Of a stretch of DNA of 64,000 nt, positions 21,365 to 32,647 are shown piece after piece. A program made the translations under genes and the position numbers. The first letter of the stretch is position 1. Each line of letters opens with the position of its first letter. The notes under the pieces were generated by a model. The model worked only from the letters and a program-made list of their open reading frames with translations, was not told where the DNA came from and did no database searches. This DNA comes from Taudactylus pleione (Eukaryota; Chordata; Amphibia; Anura; Myobatrachidae), in the NCBI GenBank assembly GCA_031769625.1, contig JAUIMM010000015.1, positions 26,629,501-26,693,500 on the forward strand, given 5' to 3'.

Positions 21365-21710
21365 GTGTGTTAGCCACACCTGTCATTGGCGTAGGTGCAC
21401 AGGGGTGCTGTGCTGCTGTCTGTAAAGGGGTTGCTGTCTCTTTCAGAGGTTCACCCCCAGTGTTCACATAAAAAAAAATAAACAATGTTTTTGTTGTGCG
21501 TGTTAGCCACACCTATCATCGGTAGGTGTGCAGGGGTGCTGTGCTGCTGTCTGTCAAGGGGTTGCTGGCCAAAAAAAACAACAATTTTTTTTGTATGCAT
21601 GTTAGCCACACCTGTAATCGGCGTAGGTGCGCAAGGGTGCTGTGCTGCTGTCTGTCAAAGGGCTGCTGCCTCTTTCAGGGGTTCATCCCAGTGTTCCAAA
21701 AAAAAAAAAA
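21365..21710. repeat. Tandem repeat, 100-130 bp unit, 3 copies
   Basis: GTTAGCCACACCTNTNATCG, GTAGGTGCNCAGGGGTGCTG and TGCTGTCTGTCAAGGGG recur at about 21368, 21498 and 21601 in the leader of the transposase. The inverse array with more copies is at 28680-29275. Confidence 0.87.
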
Positions 21711-21747
21711 ACTATTTTGTTTATGTGTGGTTGTGTGCATAGTGAGT

Positions 21748-23988
21748 ATGGAGGACAGTCACATGACTGGAGAGCAGCATCTACATACCAGTCTTCTAGC
21801 TGTCGGCAGCAGTCATGATGATGATGATGCAAGGTCACCAACGTCATCTATGAAGGCTGATGTACCAGAGCTTAAGTCAGGCCAAAAAGTCAGGCTAAAA
21901 CAATCAACTTTTACCCTGTTAACACAAAAAAAATTTTCAAGCTAAGTCAGCTTTAGAGAAACAAAAAATTGGCAATATGCCATTCTCTACACAAAGTGGC
22001 AAGGAAAGGATAAGGCATTGGCCTGTATTTATGATGACTGATGGTTCTAATGATAATTTAAGCCTCCCTGCTTGTAGGAGAGGTAAAAAAAAATTAAAAT
22101 TGTTAAGACGAGTAAGACACCGGAAACCAACTGTGTGCTCTGAAAAATTACAAATCCCCGTGGAGAGTCCAAGTGTGTCCGCTGTTGCCATGTATGAGCC
22201 TGACCTTTCTAGTAGTACTGTACTTGAAGAGGATCCTCCTTCCACCATTTGTGTGCCTTCTGACGTAGAAATCAAGGATGCTTCTGTGGAATTGCACAAG
22301 GAGGATGAGGAGGATATTTATCTAGTTGGCGATAACAAGGATCATGAGGATGTTGATGGCGAGGATGTTTGTGTAAAAACTGTAAATCAGGCAACAGTTG
22401 TTGCCCTTGGTGGAAAAAATCCCATTGTTGCCATGCCTGGACCAAAAAATCCACTTCTCATGTGTGGAATCATTCCCACCCAAATCCTGACAACCTTTGC
22501 CAAGCCATTTGTGACCGTTGCCAAGTAATAGTGAGTAGAGGTAAGGACCTTAACCATCTTGGAACCTCCTCCCTGTTACGTCACTTGCAGTGCATTCATT
22601 AAATCGGAAAGGGTATTGAAACTTTGGGAACAAAAAAACAAACAACAATCAGTCCAGTGTCACCAAGCTGCTCCCTTTTATCTGGATCCAAGCGCCTGCA
22701 ATATCCACCACCAACACCTGCATCATCATTAACATCCTCATTCATGATCAGAATTAGTCCTGCATCCAATATCATAAGGACTGACTCCTCTCCTATCTGT
22801 TGTTCCTCAGAAGGATCCTTGAGGGTTACGCCTGCTGCTGCTGTTGCTATAAGTGGATCTTCATCCCAGAAGGGGACCAGGAAGAAGACTACTTTTAGTA
22901 GTTCAGGAACTTCAACCAAGCAATTGACTGTCACACAGTCCTTTGCATTGGCAAACAAGTATGACAGCAAACACCCAGCTGCACAGTGGATTATTGACGC
23001 CATAACAGCTATGCTGGTATTAGATGTGTGTCCAGTGTCCACCATTAATGCAGTGGGTCTTACCCAGTTAATGGAGGTCCTGTGTCCCCACAACATTGTG
23101 CCACCTAGATTCCACTTCTCTAGAATAGCAATTCCCAATCTGTACAAGGGCATTAAAAAAAACTTATTAATGTCCTCCAAATTGCTATTGTGCCCACTGT
23201 CCACTTAACCAAAGATATGTGGACAAGTGGGACAGGGCAAACTACAGATTACATGACTGTGACAGCCCACTGGTTAGGTGTATTGCCTCCAACAGTGCAA
23301 ACAGCAGCAGCAGCTAACAAATACCAGCTCATTCAGAGGCAGGCTACTCTGTGTATCACCGGTTTCAGTAAGAGGCATACCGCTGAGAACCTCTTAGAGA
23401 AACTCAGGGAAATCATTGCAAAATGGCTTACCCCACTGGGACTTTCCTAGGGATTTGTGATTTCTAACAATGACAGCAATATTGTGCGAGCATTACATGT
23501 GGGCAAATTCGTTCACATCCGATGTTTTGCTCACACAATTGATCTGGCGGTGCAACATTTTTTTTAAAATGACAGGGGCGTGCAGGGGATGCTCTCAGTG
23601 GCCCGAAAGATTTCTGGACATTTTTGCCATTCAGCAACTGCGTGTCAAAGATTGCAGCACCAGCAAGAACTGTTGAATTTGCACTGCCATCAGCTGAATC
23701 AAGAGGTAGTAACTTGGTGGAATTCTACCCTCTATATGCTTCAGCGGATGGAGGAGCAGAAAAAGGCCATCCAAGGCTACACTACGGCCTATGACATAGG
23801 GAGAGGAGCGGGAATGCACCTTAGTCTAGCGCAGTGGAGAACAATTTCCGTGTTGTGCAAGGTTCTCAAACCCTTTGAACTTGCCACACATGAAGTTAGT
23901 TCAGACACTGCCAGCTTGAGTCAGGTCATTCCCCTAATCATACTTTTGCAAAAGCAGCTGGAGAAACTGAAGGAGCTGAAATGGAGTG
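21748..23988 (+). pseudogene. hAT transposase with BED finger, frameshifted and truncated
   Basis: The likely start is ATG at 21748 (MEDSHMTGEQ). The order of parts is: a leader with KSGQKVRLKQS; PFSTQSGKERIRHWPVF; an acidic region; a BED finger around 22450-22600 (HPNPDNLCQAICDRCQ, RGKDLNHLGTSSLLRHLQCIH); a serine-rich linker; QLTVTQSFALANKYD; then the RNaseH-like fold, with LTKDMWTSG (first catalytic Asp region, 23208), SNNDSNIVRAL (second, about 23464), a C-x-AH motif, TWWNSTLYMLQRMEEQKKAI (about 23713) and ATHEVSSDTASLSQVIPLI (about 23884). Several frame changes (near 21945, 22430, 22600 and 23190) and in-frame stops (near 23448 and 23565) break it. It ends at 23988, so the third catalytic acid and the dimerisation region are absent. 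Confidence 0.88.
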
Positions 23989-24819
23989 TGTCACAACCAG
24001 GGTTTCTCGGCATGGCGGTCAGCGGGTGATACCTGTGAGGACGCTATGGCGAGGGGCATCTGGCGGTGGCGCTGGTGCCTGGTGGGGAGCATTGGCTGTG
24101 CGTGGTTCTGTGTGGGCATACTGTCACTCTGGTCTGGTTAGGCCTGGTGTTGCTTCCGTTCCGTTCTGGCATGGGCGCCACCATCTTGCCTCCGGACATG
24201 TGACCTAGTTGCCCTATCCTGGTGTGTCACATGCTACTCTCTGACCAGTCACGGCTGAGCACTGGGGATTTAAGGGAGTTCAGAGTGCCAGTGCAACATG
24301 TTTCTCAGCGAGAGCTGAGAGAGTTCCTGTGCTTTCACCTGTCTGTTGGATTCATTGCCTAAGCCTGCTTCACCTGACCTGCTCCAACCCTGCTGGATTC
24401 CCCTGCCTTCTCCAATTACCTTCCCTATTGCCTAAGCACCTGTGTCAGCTAGACTTTCCCTGCACCTCCATTTACCTTTTCCCCTGCCTGAGTACCTGAA
24501 CCTGCTGTTTCCCTGCACCTTGCTTCCACTTACACCCAGCTGGACTTCATTACCTCTGCCTGCATTCTGTTACAGCTCACCATACTTGCATACTGGTCTG
24601 ATCCTGCCTGTCACTATCTGGACATTCTCCCATTTACCCCACTACAGTTATCAAGTGCACTTTAGTGCTATACCTGGACTTTTTGGTTTGCCATTCCCAT
24701 GACCTCTAAGTCACTTATTAAAAACTACACTTTTTCATTTAAATCTGCTTCTGTGTCTGCTCCTATCACCACCCCGAGTCCACAACAAAATCAGAACTTC
24801 ACAGTTTGCACTGGCCCCA

Positions 24820-26260
24820 TGGATCTGGCCACGGGACAGGAGTCTGGAGCTGATTTTTTCCGAAGTATTGCAGGCCGTTTGGAAAGCCTGGAAGCTATGC
24901 AGCACAAAGTGGCTCAGTTCATGCAAGAAATAACTAAACAACAGAATTTAATTCAGAGCATAGCAACTCGCTTGGAGAGTGTGGAAACTATACAGCGGCA
25001 GATGGCAAAGTTTGTGCAAGACATTGCACACCATCTGGATACTGTACAAGCTACTTCAACGGCTCCTAGTGTGCTTGCAGCTACTCCTATCCCCACTCCT
25101 GTGATTTCTTCCTCTGGATCTACTCCTCGTTTGTATCTTCCCATACCTGATAAGTTTGATGGTACTCCAAAACTGTGTCGTGGATTTCTCAATGAGTGCG
25201 ATGTGAACTTTGCAACCCTCTAATTTCGCTGCTCCTAAAACCAAAGTGGCTTACATTGTGTCCTTGTTATCCAGTTCTGCCCTGCAATGGGTTTCTCCGC
25301 TCTGGGAGTGTTCAGATCTGCTTCTGGATAATTACCCAGAGTTTCTAGCAACATTCAGGAGGATTTTTGATGAGCCTGGAAGAACTTCCTCTGCTTCCTC
25401 CAGTAATATGAAGTTAAAACAAGGGACCCGTCCTGTCAGCCAGTACGTCATTCAGTTTCAGATGTTGGCATCTGAAGTCAAGTGGTCTTTTGGCAAGGTC
25501 TATCAGATCGTTTAAAGGATGACCTGGTGACTCGAGAATTACCCTCTAGTCTTAGTGATCTCATTTCCCTTTGTAATAAAGTTGATATACATTTTAGAGA
25601 GCGTTAAGATAAAAAGCACAGAGCTAAGCGTTTCCCTTCCCCTATCCATCCCACTCCCTCCCTTTCCGAGGAAGAACCCATGAAGGTAAATCATACTCGT
25701 CTCTCTAACGAAGAACGATAGAGACGCATTAAAGAGAACCTTTGTCTATATTGTGGAGACGCGGGTCACCTGGTGGCTTCCTGTACCAGCAAGCCGGGGA
25801 GCATCCCGTTTCTAGCTAGTTCTGGGTACACTCGGTTAGGAGCAATTCTTCCGTCCTCTAAACGTATTGACTCTGTCTTGTCCATAGCCTTAGACATTAA
25901 TTCTAGCCCTGTGCTTGTGTCTGCCCTTTTGAATTTAGGGGCAGCAGGGAATTTCATATCATCTCGGTTGGCAGATAAATTTCTAATTCCCTGCAGCACC
26001 TTGGATCATACTGTCTCCTGGACCTCTATTGATGGTACATCTCTTTGTAATGGAACTGCGTCTAAGAAAACTCAACCTGTTTTAGTTCGTGTTGGAGCCC
26101 TCCATGTAGAACATATCAGTTTTTTCATCATACCCAAGACTTCCCATGAAGTCATACTCGGATACCCGTGGCTGTGTAAGCACAACCCCAGAATTGATTG
26201 GAACACTATGCAGGTTCAGTCATGGAGTGGTGAAAGTCAAGTGTCTTGCCTTCCGAAGAC
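24820..26260 (+). pseudogene. Ty3/gypsy gag-protease remnant
   Basis: From the ATG at 24820 (MDLATGQESGADFF) there is a coiled-coil-like stretch, then the gypsy gag signature PDKFDGTPKLCRGFLNEC (about 25150-25200). A frame change near 25215 leads to the rest of the capsid-like region, and another near 25500 leads to a stop at about 25606. A CCHC zinc knuckle (CLYCGDAGHLVASC, about 25744-25785) follows, with a stop just upstream. The aspartic protease region reads ALLNLGAAGNFIS where the family has Asp-Ser-Gly, so the catalytic Asp is replaced, and continues to VILGYPWLCKHNPRIDW (about 26150). The product would have been a retrotransposon capsid and protease; this copy is dead. It is a mobile-element gene, not an infectious virus. 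Confidence 0.8.
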
Positions 26261-26739
26261 TGACGCCTTGTCACGGTCATTATCCCCTGTAAGTGGTCTA
26301 GAAACACTACGGAATACGCCCGTGCTTGGGGCAAAAGTTTTGACAGCGATGCAACCTCCTGTTGGGAAGTCCTTGGTAGCCCCAGGAGGGGTGACTCCAA
26401 AGCCTCAACCCCAGAGGATGTCTCTAAGGTCTCGAAATCAAGGGAGGTCTCCAGCGATATCTCAAGTCATGCCCCTTTCATTTTTTTTAATGAAAATTCT
26501 GAACCAATTGCTGCTTGTTGAGTCAACCCAATGGCACAAGTCGCACAACAGTGACATTCAGCCAAGGGTTCTCAGCCCTTAAGGCTGCTACACGGCCCAA
26601 AGGACGCATCCTGCTTCATGTCCCAAAGGCCACCTGTCGTCACTCCTCACCAGCCCTCAAGGCTGTAATGACCGCAACTTGCCAAGAGTTCCAGGCCTCA
26701 AGGCTGTTGCAGGACTAATCATAGCTCTGCATTCCACTA

Positions 26740-26915
26740 CTACTCAGCCCGGAGGCTGCATCAACAATTAACTATCAACTATCAATTCTTCAGCCAATGG
26801 CTGCACAAATGATCAATTATTCAGCCAGGGACTGCACCAATTATCAACTCTTCAGCCATGGGCTGCACCAATTATCAATTCTTCAGCCAGGGGCTGCTCC
26901 AATTTATCAAGTATC
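26740..26915. repeat. Short tandem repeat, about 34-36 bp unit
   Basis: TTCAGCCANGGGCTGCACCA followed by ATTATCAA repeats four to five times at the tail of the retroelement fragment. It is preceded (26560-26730) by weaker CAAGGCTG repeats. Confidence 0.85.
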
Positions 26916-26994
26916 AAAATGTACAGAAAAGATTTGCAAGATAGAATTGTTCCTTCCATGCACTCTTATGTGGGATATTATAAAGGACAAAATA

Positions 26995-28655
26995 TTATAA
27001 TTTTGTTAAACAAATTGCATAAACTCGCAGCAAATGGCGTAACAGGGAGGAGGTGCCTAGATGGTAAACGTCCCTTCCTCTGCAAACTTTGGCTTTACAA
27101 ATGGAACAGATGCCTTCACAACTGTTGTCAGAATTTAGATTAAAATAATTCCACACCCAAGACGTGGCTTTTCTGGATTTCTTTTTATCATGGGCAAGAA
27201 CTGCTGCCACTGCTGGCTAATTTACACAAACCACATCCTCATCATCAATATCCTCATTAGCGTCAGATAGGACACAAATTTCCCCCTCATCCTCCTTTTG
27301 CACTTCCTCCACACTATCATCCTCATTTTCTATTATTTCACCATCTAATACTAGCACAGCCATCATGGCGTCAGTGATCCGCTGTGAAACTGGGTGACAG
27401 CTTTTATACTTACTTCCTCTATCAAAGGACTGTTTAATAGTCAATTGTTGTTTGAAATTACTACTACTAGTAGTCTTCTTGGTCCCTTTCTGGGATGAAG
27501 ATCCACCCCCAGCAGCAACAACAGGCGTAGCACTCAAGGATCCTTCTGAGGAACAACAGATAGGAGAGGAGTCAGTCCTTATGAAATTGGATGCAGGACT
27601 ACTTCCGATCATGAAAGAGGATGTTGATGATGATGCAGGTATTGGTGGTGGAGATTGCAGGCGTTTGGATCCAGATAGAAGGGAGCAGCTAGGTGACACT
27701 GGACTGATTGTTGTTAGGTTTTTTCCCCAAAGTTTTAGAATTTTAAATACCCTTTCCAAATTGATGAATGCGCTGCAAGTGATGTAACAGGGAGGAGGTT
27801 CCAAGATGGTTAAGGTCCTTACCTCTACTCACTGTTACTTGGCAATGGTTACAAATGGCTTGGCAAGGGTTGTCCAGATTTGGGTGGAATATTCCACACA
27901 ATAGAAGTGGATTTTTTGGTCCTTTACCCAGGCATGGCAACAATGGGATTTTTCCCACCATGGGCAACAACTGTTGCCTGATTTACAGTTTTACACAAAC
28001 ATCCTCGCCATCAACATCCTCATCATCCTTGTTGTTATCACCATCTACATAAATATCCTCCTCATCCTCCTCGGCAATTCCACAGAAGCATCCTCGATTT
28101 CTACATCAGCATGTTGACTTGTGCTGCTCATCCCCACATTTGCAGAGGGCACACAAATGGTGGAAGGAGGATCCTCTTTAAGTACAGTATTAGAAAGGTC
28201 AGGCTCACAAATGGCAACCGCGGACACACTTGGACTCTCCTCTGGGATTTGTGATATTTTTGGAGCACACAGTTGGTTCCGGTGTCTTACTCGTCTTAAC
28301 AATTTTAATCTTTTTTGTACCTCTCCTACAAGCAGAGGGGCTAAAATCATTACTAGAACCACCAGTCATAAATAATAAAGTCCAAGGCCTTATCCTTTCC
28401 TTGCCACTTCGTGTAGTGAATGGCATATTGCCAATTTTTTGTTTCTCTAAGGCTGACTTAGCTTTACATTTTTTGGCTTTAATAGGGTAAAAGTTGATTT
28501 TTTTAGCCTGACTTTTTGTCCTGACTTAAGCCCTGGTACATCGGTCTTCATAGATGACGTTGATGACCTTACATCGTCATCATGACTGCTGCCAGCAGCT
28601 ACAAGACTGGTATGTGGGTCCTGCTCTCCAGTCATGTGACTGTCCTCCATACTCA
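26995..28655 (-). pseudogene. hAT transposase N-terminal remnant with two BED fingers
   Basis: Minus-strand reading starts near 28650 (MEDSHMTGEQ, SGQKVRLKKS) and passes PFTTRSGKERIRPW (28420), an acidic segment with frameshifts, and a first BED finger at about 27930-27750 (HPNLDNPCQAICNHCQ, RGKDLNHLGTSSLLHHLQRIH). It then enters the serine-rich linker and QLTIKQSFDRGSKY and ITDAMMAVLVLD (about 27440-27340). Instead of the catalytic core it returns to an acidic stretch and a second BED finger at 27210-27010 (NLNSDNSCEGICSICK, RGRDVYHLGTSSLLRHL). The two fingers are related but not identical, so this is a join between two diverged copies or an old internal duplication. Frameshifts and the missing core make it non-functional. 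Confidence 0.83.
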
Positions 28656-28679
28656 CTATGCACACAACCACACACAAAA

Positions 28680-29275
28680 ATTTTTTTTTTTTTTTTTTGA
28701 AAATTGGGGTGAATCCCTGAAAGAGGCAGCAGCCCCTTTACAGACAGCAGCACAGCACCACTGCGCACCTACGCCGATGACAGATGTGGCTAACATGCAC
28801 ACAAAAATATGTAATATTATTTTTTTTATTTTAACACTGGGGGTGAACCCCTGAAAGAGACAGCAGCCCCTTGACAGACAGCAGCACAGCACCCCTGCGC
28901 ACCTACGCTGATGACAGGTGTGGCTAACACGCAGGCAAACATTTTTTTATTTATTTGTTTATTTATTTTTTGGCCAGCAGCCCCTTGACAGACAGGAGCG
29001 CAGCACCCCTGGATACCTACGCCGATGATAGATGTGGCTAACATGCACACAAAAAAATTGTTTATTTTTTGGGCGGCAGCCCCGTAACAGATAGGAGCAC
29101 AGCACCCCTGCGCACCTACACCGATGACAGGTGTGGCTAACACGCACACAATTAAAAAAAATTTTTTTTGAACACTGGGGGTGAACCCATGAAAGAGGCA
29201 GCAGCCTTTCACAGACAGCAGCACAGCACCCCTGCACACCTACCCTGATGATAAGTGTGGCTAACATGCACACAG
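28680..29275. repeat. Tandem repeat, about 100-130 bp unit, 5 copies
   Basis: Units carry GACAGCAGCACAGCACCCCTGC, GCACCTACGC, GATGACAGGTGTGGCTAACA and an A- or T-rich stretch. Inverse relative of 21365-21710 with extra copies; unit length varies mainly through the homopolymer part. Confidence 0.88.
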
Positions 29276-29329
29276 AATAAAAAAATTATAATTTTCACAC
29301 TGGGGGTGGGTGAAGAGCACCCCTGAAGG

Positions 29330-29560
29330 ACAGAGCACCCCCTGGACAATGCAGAATTACAGCCAGCCATCCCCTATGGACAGGACAACAGCCAGTCCCT
29401 ATGGACAGGACAACAGCCAGCTAGCCCCTCTATAGACAACAGGCCTTATGGACAGGACAATAGCCAGATCCTTTATAGAAGACAAGAGCCAGCCCTTATG
29501 GACAGGACAACAGCCAGCCCCTATATGGACAACAGTAGCCAGCCAGCCAGGCACCTATGG
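29330..29560. repeat. Tandem repeat, GGACAACAGCCAGCCCCTAT units
   Basis: Short units of CTATGGACAGGACAACAGCC repeat about eight times with indels; inverse of the 21060-21300 array. Confidence 0.85.
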
Positions 29561-29929
29561 TCAGCATCAGCAACAGATCCCAGCTCCCTCCCTCTTCACG
29601 CTCCACAGCCGGAATGAAAAATGGCGGCGATCACGGGTCCTTTATAGAATCCAAAACCTGCGAGAAAACGTACAGCGGGATGATGATGTTTTGCCTCGTT
29701 TTCAGATCCGAGTCAGGCGGGAAAACCTGATCTGACTCGTATCCCCGTAGTTCGTGCAGGTTCGGTTATCAGGGAACCGAACCCACTCATCCCTACTCTG
29801 AACAGGTTGCAGAGATGCGGGTTTTAAAAATAACACAAAGTGCAATTAGGTTTCAGACTCTGAATAAGTCCCAGAATGTGTAAATAAATAGTATACCTGG
29901 TGTCATTTCTTCTGACCAGGGCACATTTT

Positions 29930-30120
29930 GAGAACCCCTTGTAAAGTATTATTACATTAAAATGGCTGCTGCGCCAGGTAATTTCCAGGTGTCTTCTGGA
30001 TGCAGAGCTGGCCGACGCGGGACTGCAGAGAGGTAAGTATATTATGAAAGTAAGCAGGGTGTGCGGTGTGGGACCCCCCAGACCCAGGGACCTGTGTGCA
30101 CAACACACCCTGCACCCAAT
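29930..30120. mobile_element. hAT MITE fragment (CAGGGGCG family)
   Basis: CAGGGTGTGCGGTGTGGGA and ACAACACACCCTGCACCCA near 30055-30118 match the interior of the 13712-14110 and 40013-40320 elements. Terminal CAGGGGCG ends are not present, so this is partial. Confidence 0.6.
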
Positions 30121-30603
30121 GTTATTTGGTTAATAAACTGTTCATAGTATTATAAATTAAATATAACAGCTTATTTTAATACAATTAAGATAAATCCCAT
30201 TGCATAAAAAGCCCTCCACAAAATATTTGCTGTTATCACATAAAAATGATGACTGTTTACATACTCTGGGTTCTATTCATCAACACCAAATTGTCCGGTA
30301 ACCATGCGGAAATTATAGTTAGCATATTTTAGTTGTTTGAGTCTGTTGGAAAGGCTAATGTCATGTATTCATCAAAAGTATTGAGCAGTTTTAGGATTAG
30401 AAATAAGGAACGCATAATAAAATGTCACCTTAAGGAGTAGTTAATCACAGCCAGCAGCATGTTGGTATTAGTCTCAAATGACAGTCACAAAGTCCAACTT
30501 AAGTAAGAAAGTTAATAAATTGAAATAAAGTTATGCAATAAGAAATAATTCATGATCTCTACAAGCAGTGTGTTACTACACGTCCCTTAAATGTCAGCAC
30601 ATA
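30121..30603. other. Intergenic stretch, no gene seen
   Basis: AT-rich. GGGTTCTATTCATCAA at about 30268 resembles a MITE end, but no partner was identified. Confidence 0.4.
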
Positions 30604-31490
30604 CAGTACTTTGCAAAAGTTTTAGGCAGGTGTGGAAAAAATGCTGCAAAGTGTTAATAGTTTATTTTTATCAATTAAAATGTAAAGTGAATGAAAAGAA
30701 GGTAAATCTAAATCAAATCAATATTTGGTGTCACCACCCTTTGCCTTCTAGGTATACTTGCACACAGTTTTTGAAGGAACTCAGCATGGAGGTTGTTCCA
30801 AGCATCTTGGAAAACTTAACAGATCTCCTGTGGATGTAGGCTTGCTCAAATCCTTATGTCTCTTAATGTGATCCCAGACAGACTTGATGATGTTGAGATC
30901 AGGGCTCTGTGGGGGCCATATCATCACTTCCAGGGCTCCTTGTTCTTCTTTACGTGGAAGATAGTTCTTAATTACATTGGCTGTATGTTTGGGGTCATTG
31001 TCCTGCTGCTGAATAAATTTGGAGCCAATCAGACGCCTCCCTGATTATATTGCATGATGGATAAGTACCTGCCTGTATTTCTCAGCATTGAGGACACCAT
31101 TAATCCTGACCAAATTCCTAACTGCATTTGCTGAAATGCAGCCCCCAAGGCACCTCCACCATGCTTCATTGTTGCCTGCAGACACTCATTACTGTACCGC
31201 TCTCCAGCCCTGCGGCTCAGAACTGGCAGAAACCAGTGGGACCCAGGTACATCCATCTACTATTTGGAGAAGTCTGGCCAGCAGTGGTCTTGATGGAAGA
31301 ATTGCGGCCAAAAGCCATACCTTCAATGTGGAAACAAGGCCAAGCGACTCAACTGTGCACCAAAACATAGGAACCGGGGTGCAGAAAAATGGCAGCAGGT
31401 GCTCTGGACTGATGACTCAAAATTTTAAATATTTGGCTGTAGCAGATGGCAGTTTGTCCACTGAAGGGCTGGAGAGCTGTACAATAATGA
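30604..31490. mobile_element. Rearranged Tc1-like element with oppositely oriented halves
   Basis: CAGTACTTTGCAAAAGTTTT at 30605 is a Tc1-type terminus. Up to about 31215 the transposase remnants read on the minus strand (GERYSNECLQATMKHGGG near 31200-31150). From about 31216 to 31485 they read on the plus strand (AEKWQQVLWTDDSKF near 31384-31425, then GELYNNEC). The two parts overlap in content but face each other, and no right terminus is present. Stops and frameshifts are frequent. Confidence 0.78.
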
Positions 31491-31549
31491 GTGTCGCGGG
31501 GGGTGATGGGAGGGATCCGATTGGATTCCTCTCATGTCACTCTCTGATT

Positions 31550-31930
31550 AGAGGCCCATAGGCTTCTATAGGGTAATGCCATCTGAAGATGACATTACCC
31601 ACCACATTCAGGCCCCAGAATGCATTGCATTCCAGGGCTTGGTGAATGTGAGAAATGCGGTCAAACCCCGAAAACTGCATTTTTGGAGTTTGACAGCATT
31701 TTTGACATTGCTGCATCCCGCCTCAAGGCTTGATACATCTGTTGATATGTCCTAGGATGTTAACAATAGGAACCAGTGGAATTGTGAAATAGGTGTTGGA
31801 GACACTTAACCAGGCATTACCCACCGCATCCAAGCACTCCGGTGATTGGTGCATATGAGAAATGCGGTCTGATCCCCAGAAACTGCATTTTCGGTGGTTT
31901 GACCGCATTTCTCACATTGCTGCATCCCAC
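31550..31930. mobile_element. MITE remnants with GAGAAATGCGGTC repeats
   Basis: Two related segments carry GTGAGAAATGCGGTCAAACC and ATGAGAAATGCGGTCTGATC, each with AAACTGCATTTT and GACATTGCTGCATCCC, and the end words CTCAAGGCTTGATACATCTG. Probably one MITE and a partial second copy. Confidence 0.55.
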
Positions 31931-31974
31931 CCTAAATAGAAAATATTATTTGAATCAAATTTCCCAAAATGAAT

Positions 31975-32125
31975 TGATAGTACAGATAGTGGAGAGAGAT
32001 AAAGTATCAACCAATTAGCTTCTAACTGTCATTTTACAGGCTGTGTTTGAAAAATGACAGGAGCTGATTGGTTGGTACTTTACCTCTCTCCACTTTATCT
32101 CTTCTCAAGGCTTAGTACATCTCCC
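31975..32125. mobile_element. Small palindromic MITE (ACTTTATC/AGTACATCTCCCC family)
   Basis: GGAGAGAGATAAAGTATCAACCAATTAGC pairs with the inverse around 32065-32102 (GCTGATTGGTTGGTACTTTA and CTCTCTCCACTTTATCTC). Related to the uninterrupted form of the element at 9912-14647. Confidence 0.75.
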
Positions 32126-32469
32126 CTATAACCAATAATATTAATCTCAGAAATTCTGAAATCACTTCAGTCACTTCCAAATTTATATAGACTAAAAATA
32201 AAACAAGGAATAACCGCAGGTTATAAAAACATGGTAGAGACGGAGACGGAAGTATTATATCCAAAAGTATTATTTGGCAATACACTTAGCATAGCTTGTG
32301 CTACTACACCCCAGTACTTACCTATGTTATAGTTTGGTCTAAAACCGAAGGAGACCATTTCAAAATGCTATCTCTGTATTATTTTCTACAGATCCCCCCC
32401 TAAGGATACACCACACTAGTCAAATAAAATTAATTTTGATCTGACTATCTTGGACCATATGAAGATTTA
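32126..32469. other. Intergenic stretch, no gene seen
   Basis: AT-rich, no recognisable coding or element ends. Confidence 0.4.
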
Positions 32470-32633
32470 GGGGCCTATGTATCAAGCTGTTTTTTACATA
32501 AGACTATGTAGAAACTGCAGTTTCTGCATAATTTTATGTATTGTACCTATGTACTAATGGCACAATGCAGGCGATATGGATGCATGATAATTGCAGCAGT
32601 CCCACAATTATTTATACATAGACCCCTACATTG
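32470..32633. mobile_element. MITE with GGGGCCTATGTATCAA ends
   Basis: GGGGCCTATGTATCAAGC near 32470 and TTTATACATAGACCCC near 32628 are imperfect inverted repeats, with TA on both outer sides. The interior holds a TGCAGAAACTGCAG-type hairpin. Confidence 0.72.
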
Positions 32634-32647
32634 TCTTCTTCAGGCAA

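Larger units (their letters stand above)
20483..23988 (+). mobile_element. 5' half of a BED-finger hAT element, plus orientation
   Basis: Starts TAGGGATGAGTGGGTTCGG at 20483 with the same end hairpin style as the other BED-finger hATs, then arrays at 21060-21300 and 21365-21700, then transposase coding sequence to 23988, where it is cut by a retroelement. No matching right end is found: the inverse terminus at 29795 belongs to another half in opposite orientation, and the flanks ATTAAAAT and CTCTGAAC do not match. Confidence 0.8.
23989..26930 (+). mobile_element. Ty3/gypsy-like retroelement fragment (LTR-like start, gag, protease)
   Basis: The sequence changes abruptly from hAT transposase to TGTCACAACCAGGG at 23989, a plausible LTR start. 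A 700-800 bp non-coding LTR-like and leader region follows, with a possible polyadenylation signal (ATTAAAAA at 24717), then gag and protease sequence to about 26260. Reverse transcriptase and integrase are missing. The tail is non-coding and ends in a short tandem repeat. No second LTR or flanking duplication was found, so boundaries are approximate. Confidence 0.72.
26935..29795 (-). mobile_element. 5' half of a BED-finger hAT element, minus orientation
   Basis: Its outer end, CCGAACCCACTCATCCCTA at 29795, is the inverse of the start at 20483. Reading inward on the minus strand come the same tandem arrays (29340-29560, 28680-29275) and the same transposase N-terminal parts. It lacks the catalytic core and any 3' terminus. 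With 20483-23988 it makes an inverted pair around the gypsy fragment. Confidence 0.8.

Noticed and set aside
22599..23204. 201-residue minus-strand frame as a gene
   Set aside because: It is the antisense of the transposase frame at 22624-23208, with no independent support.
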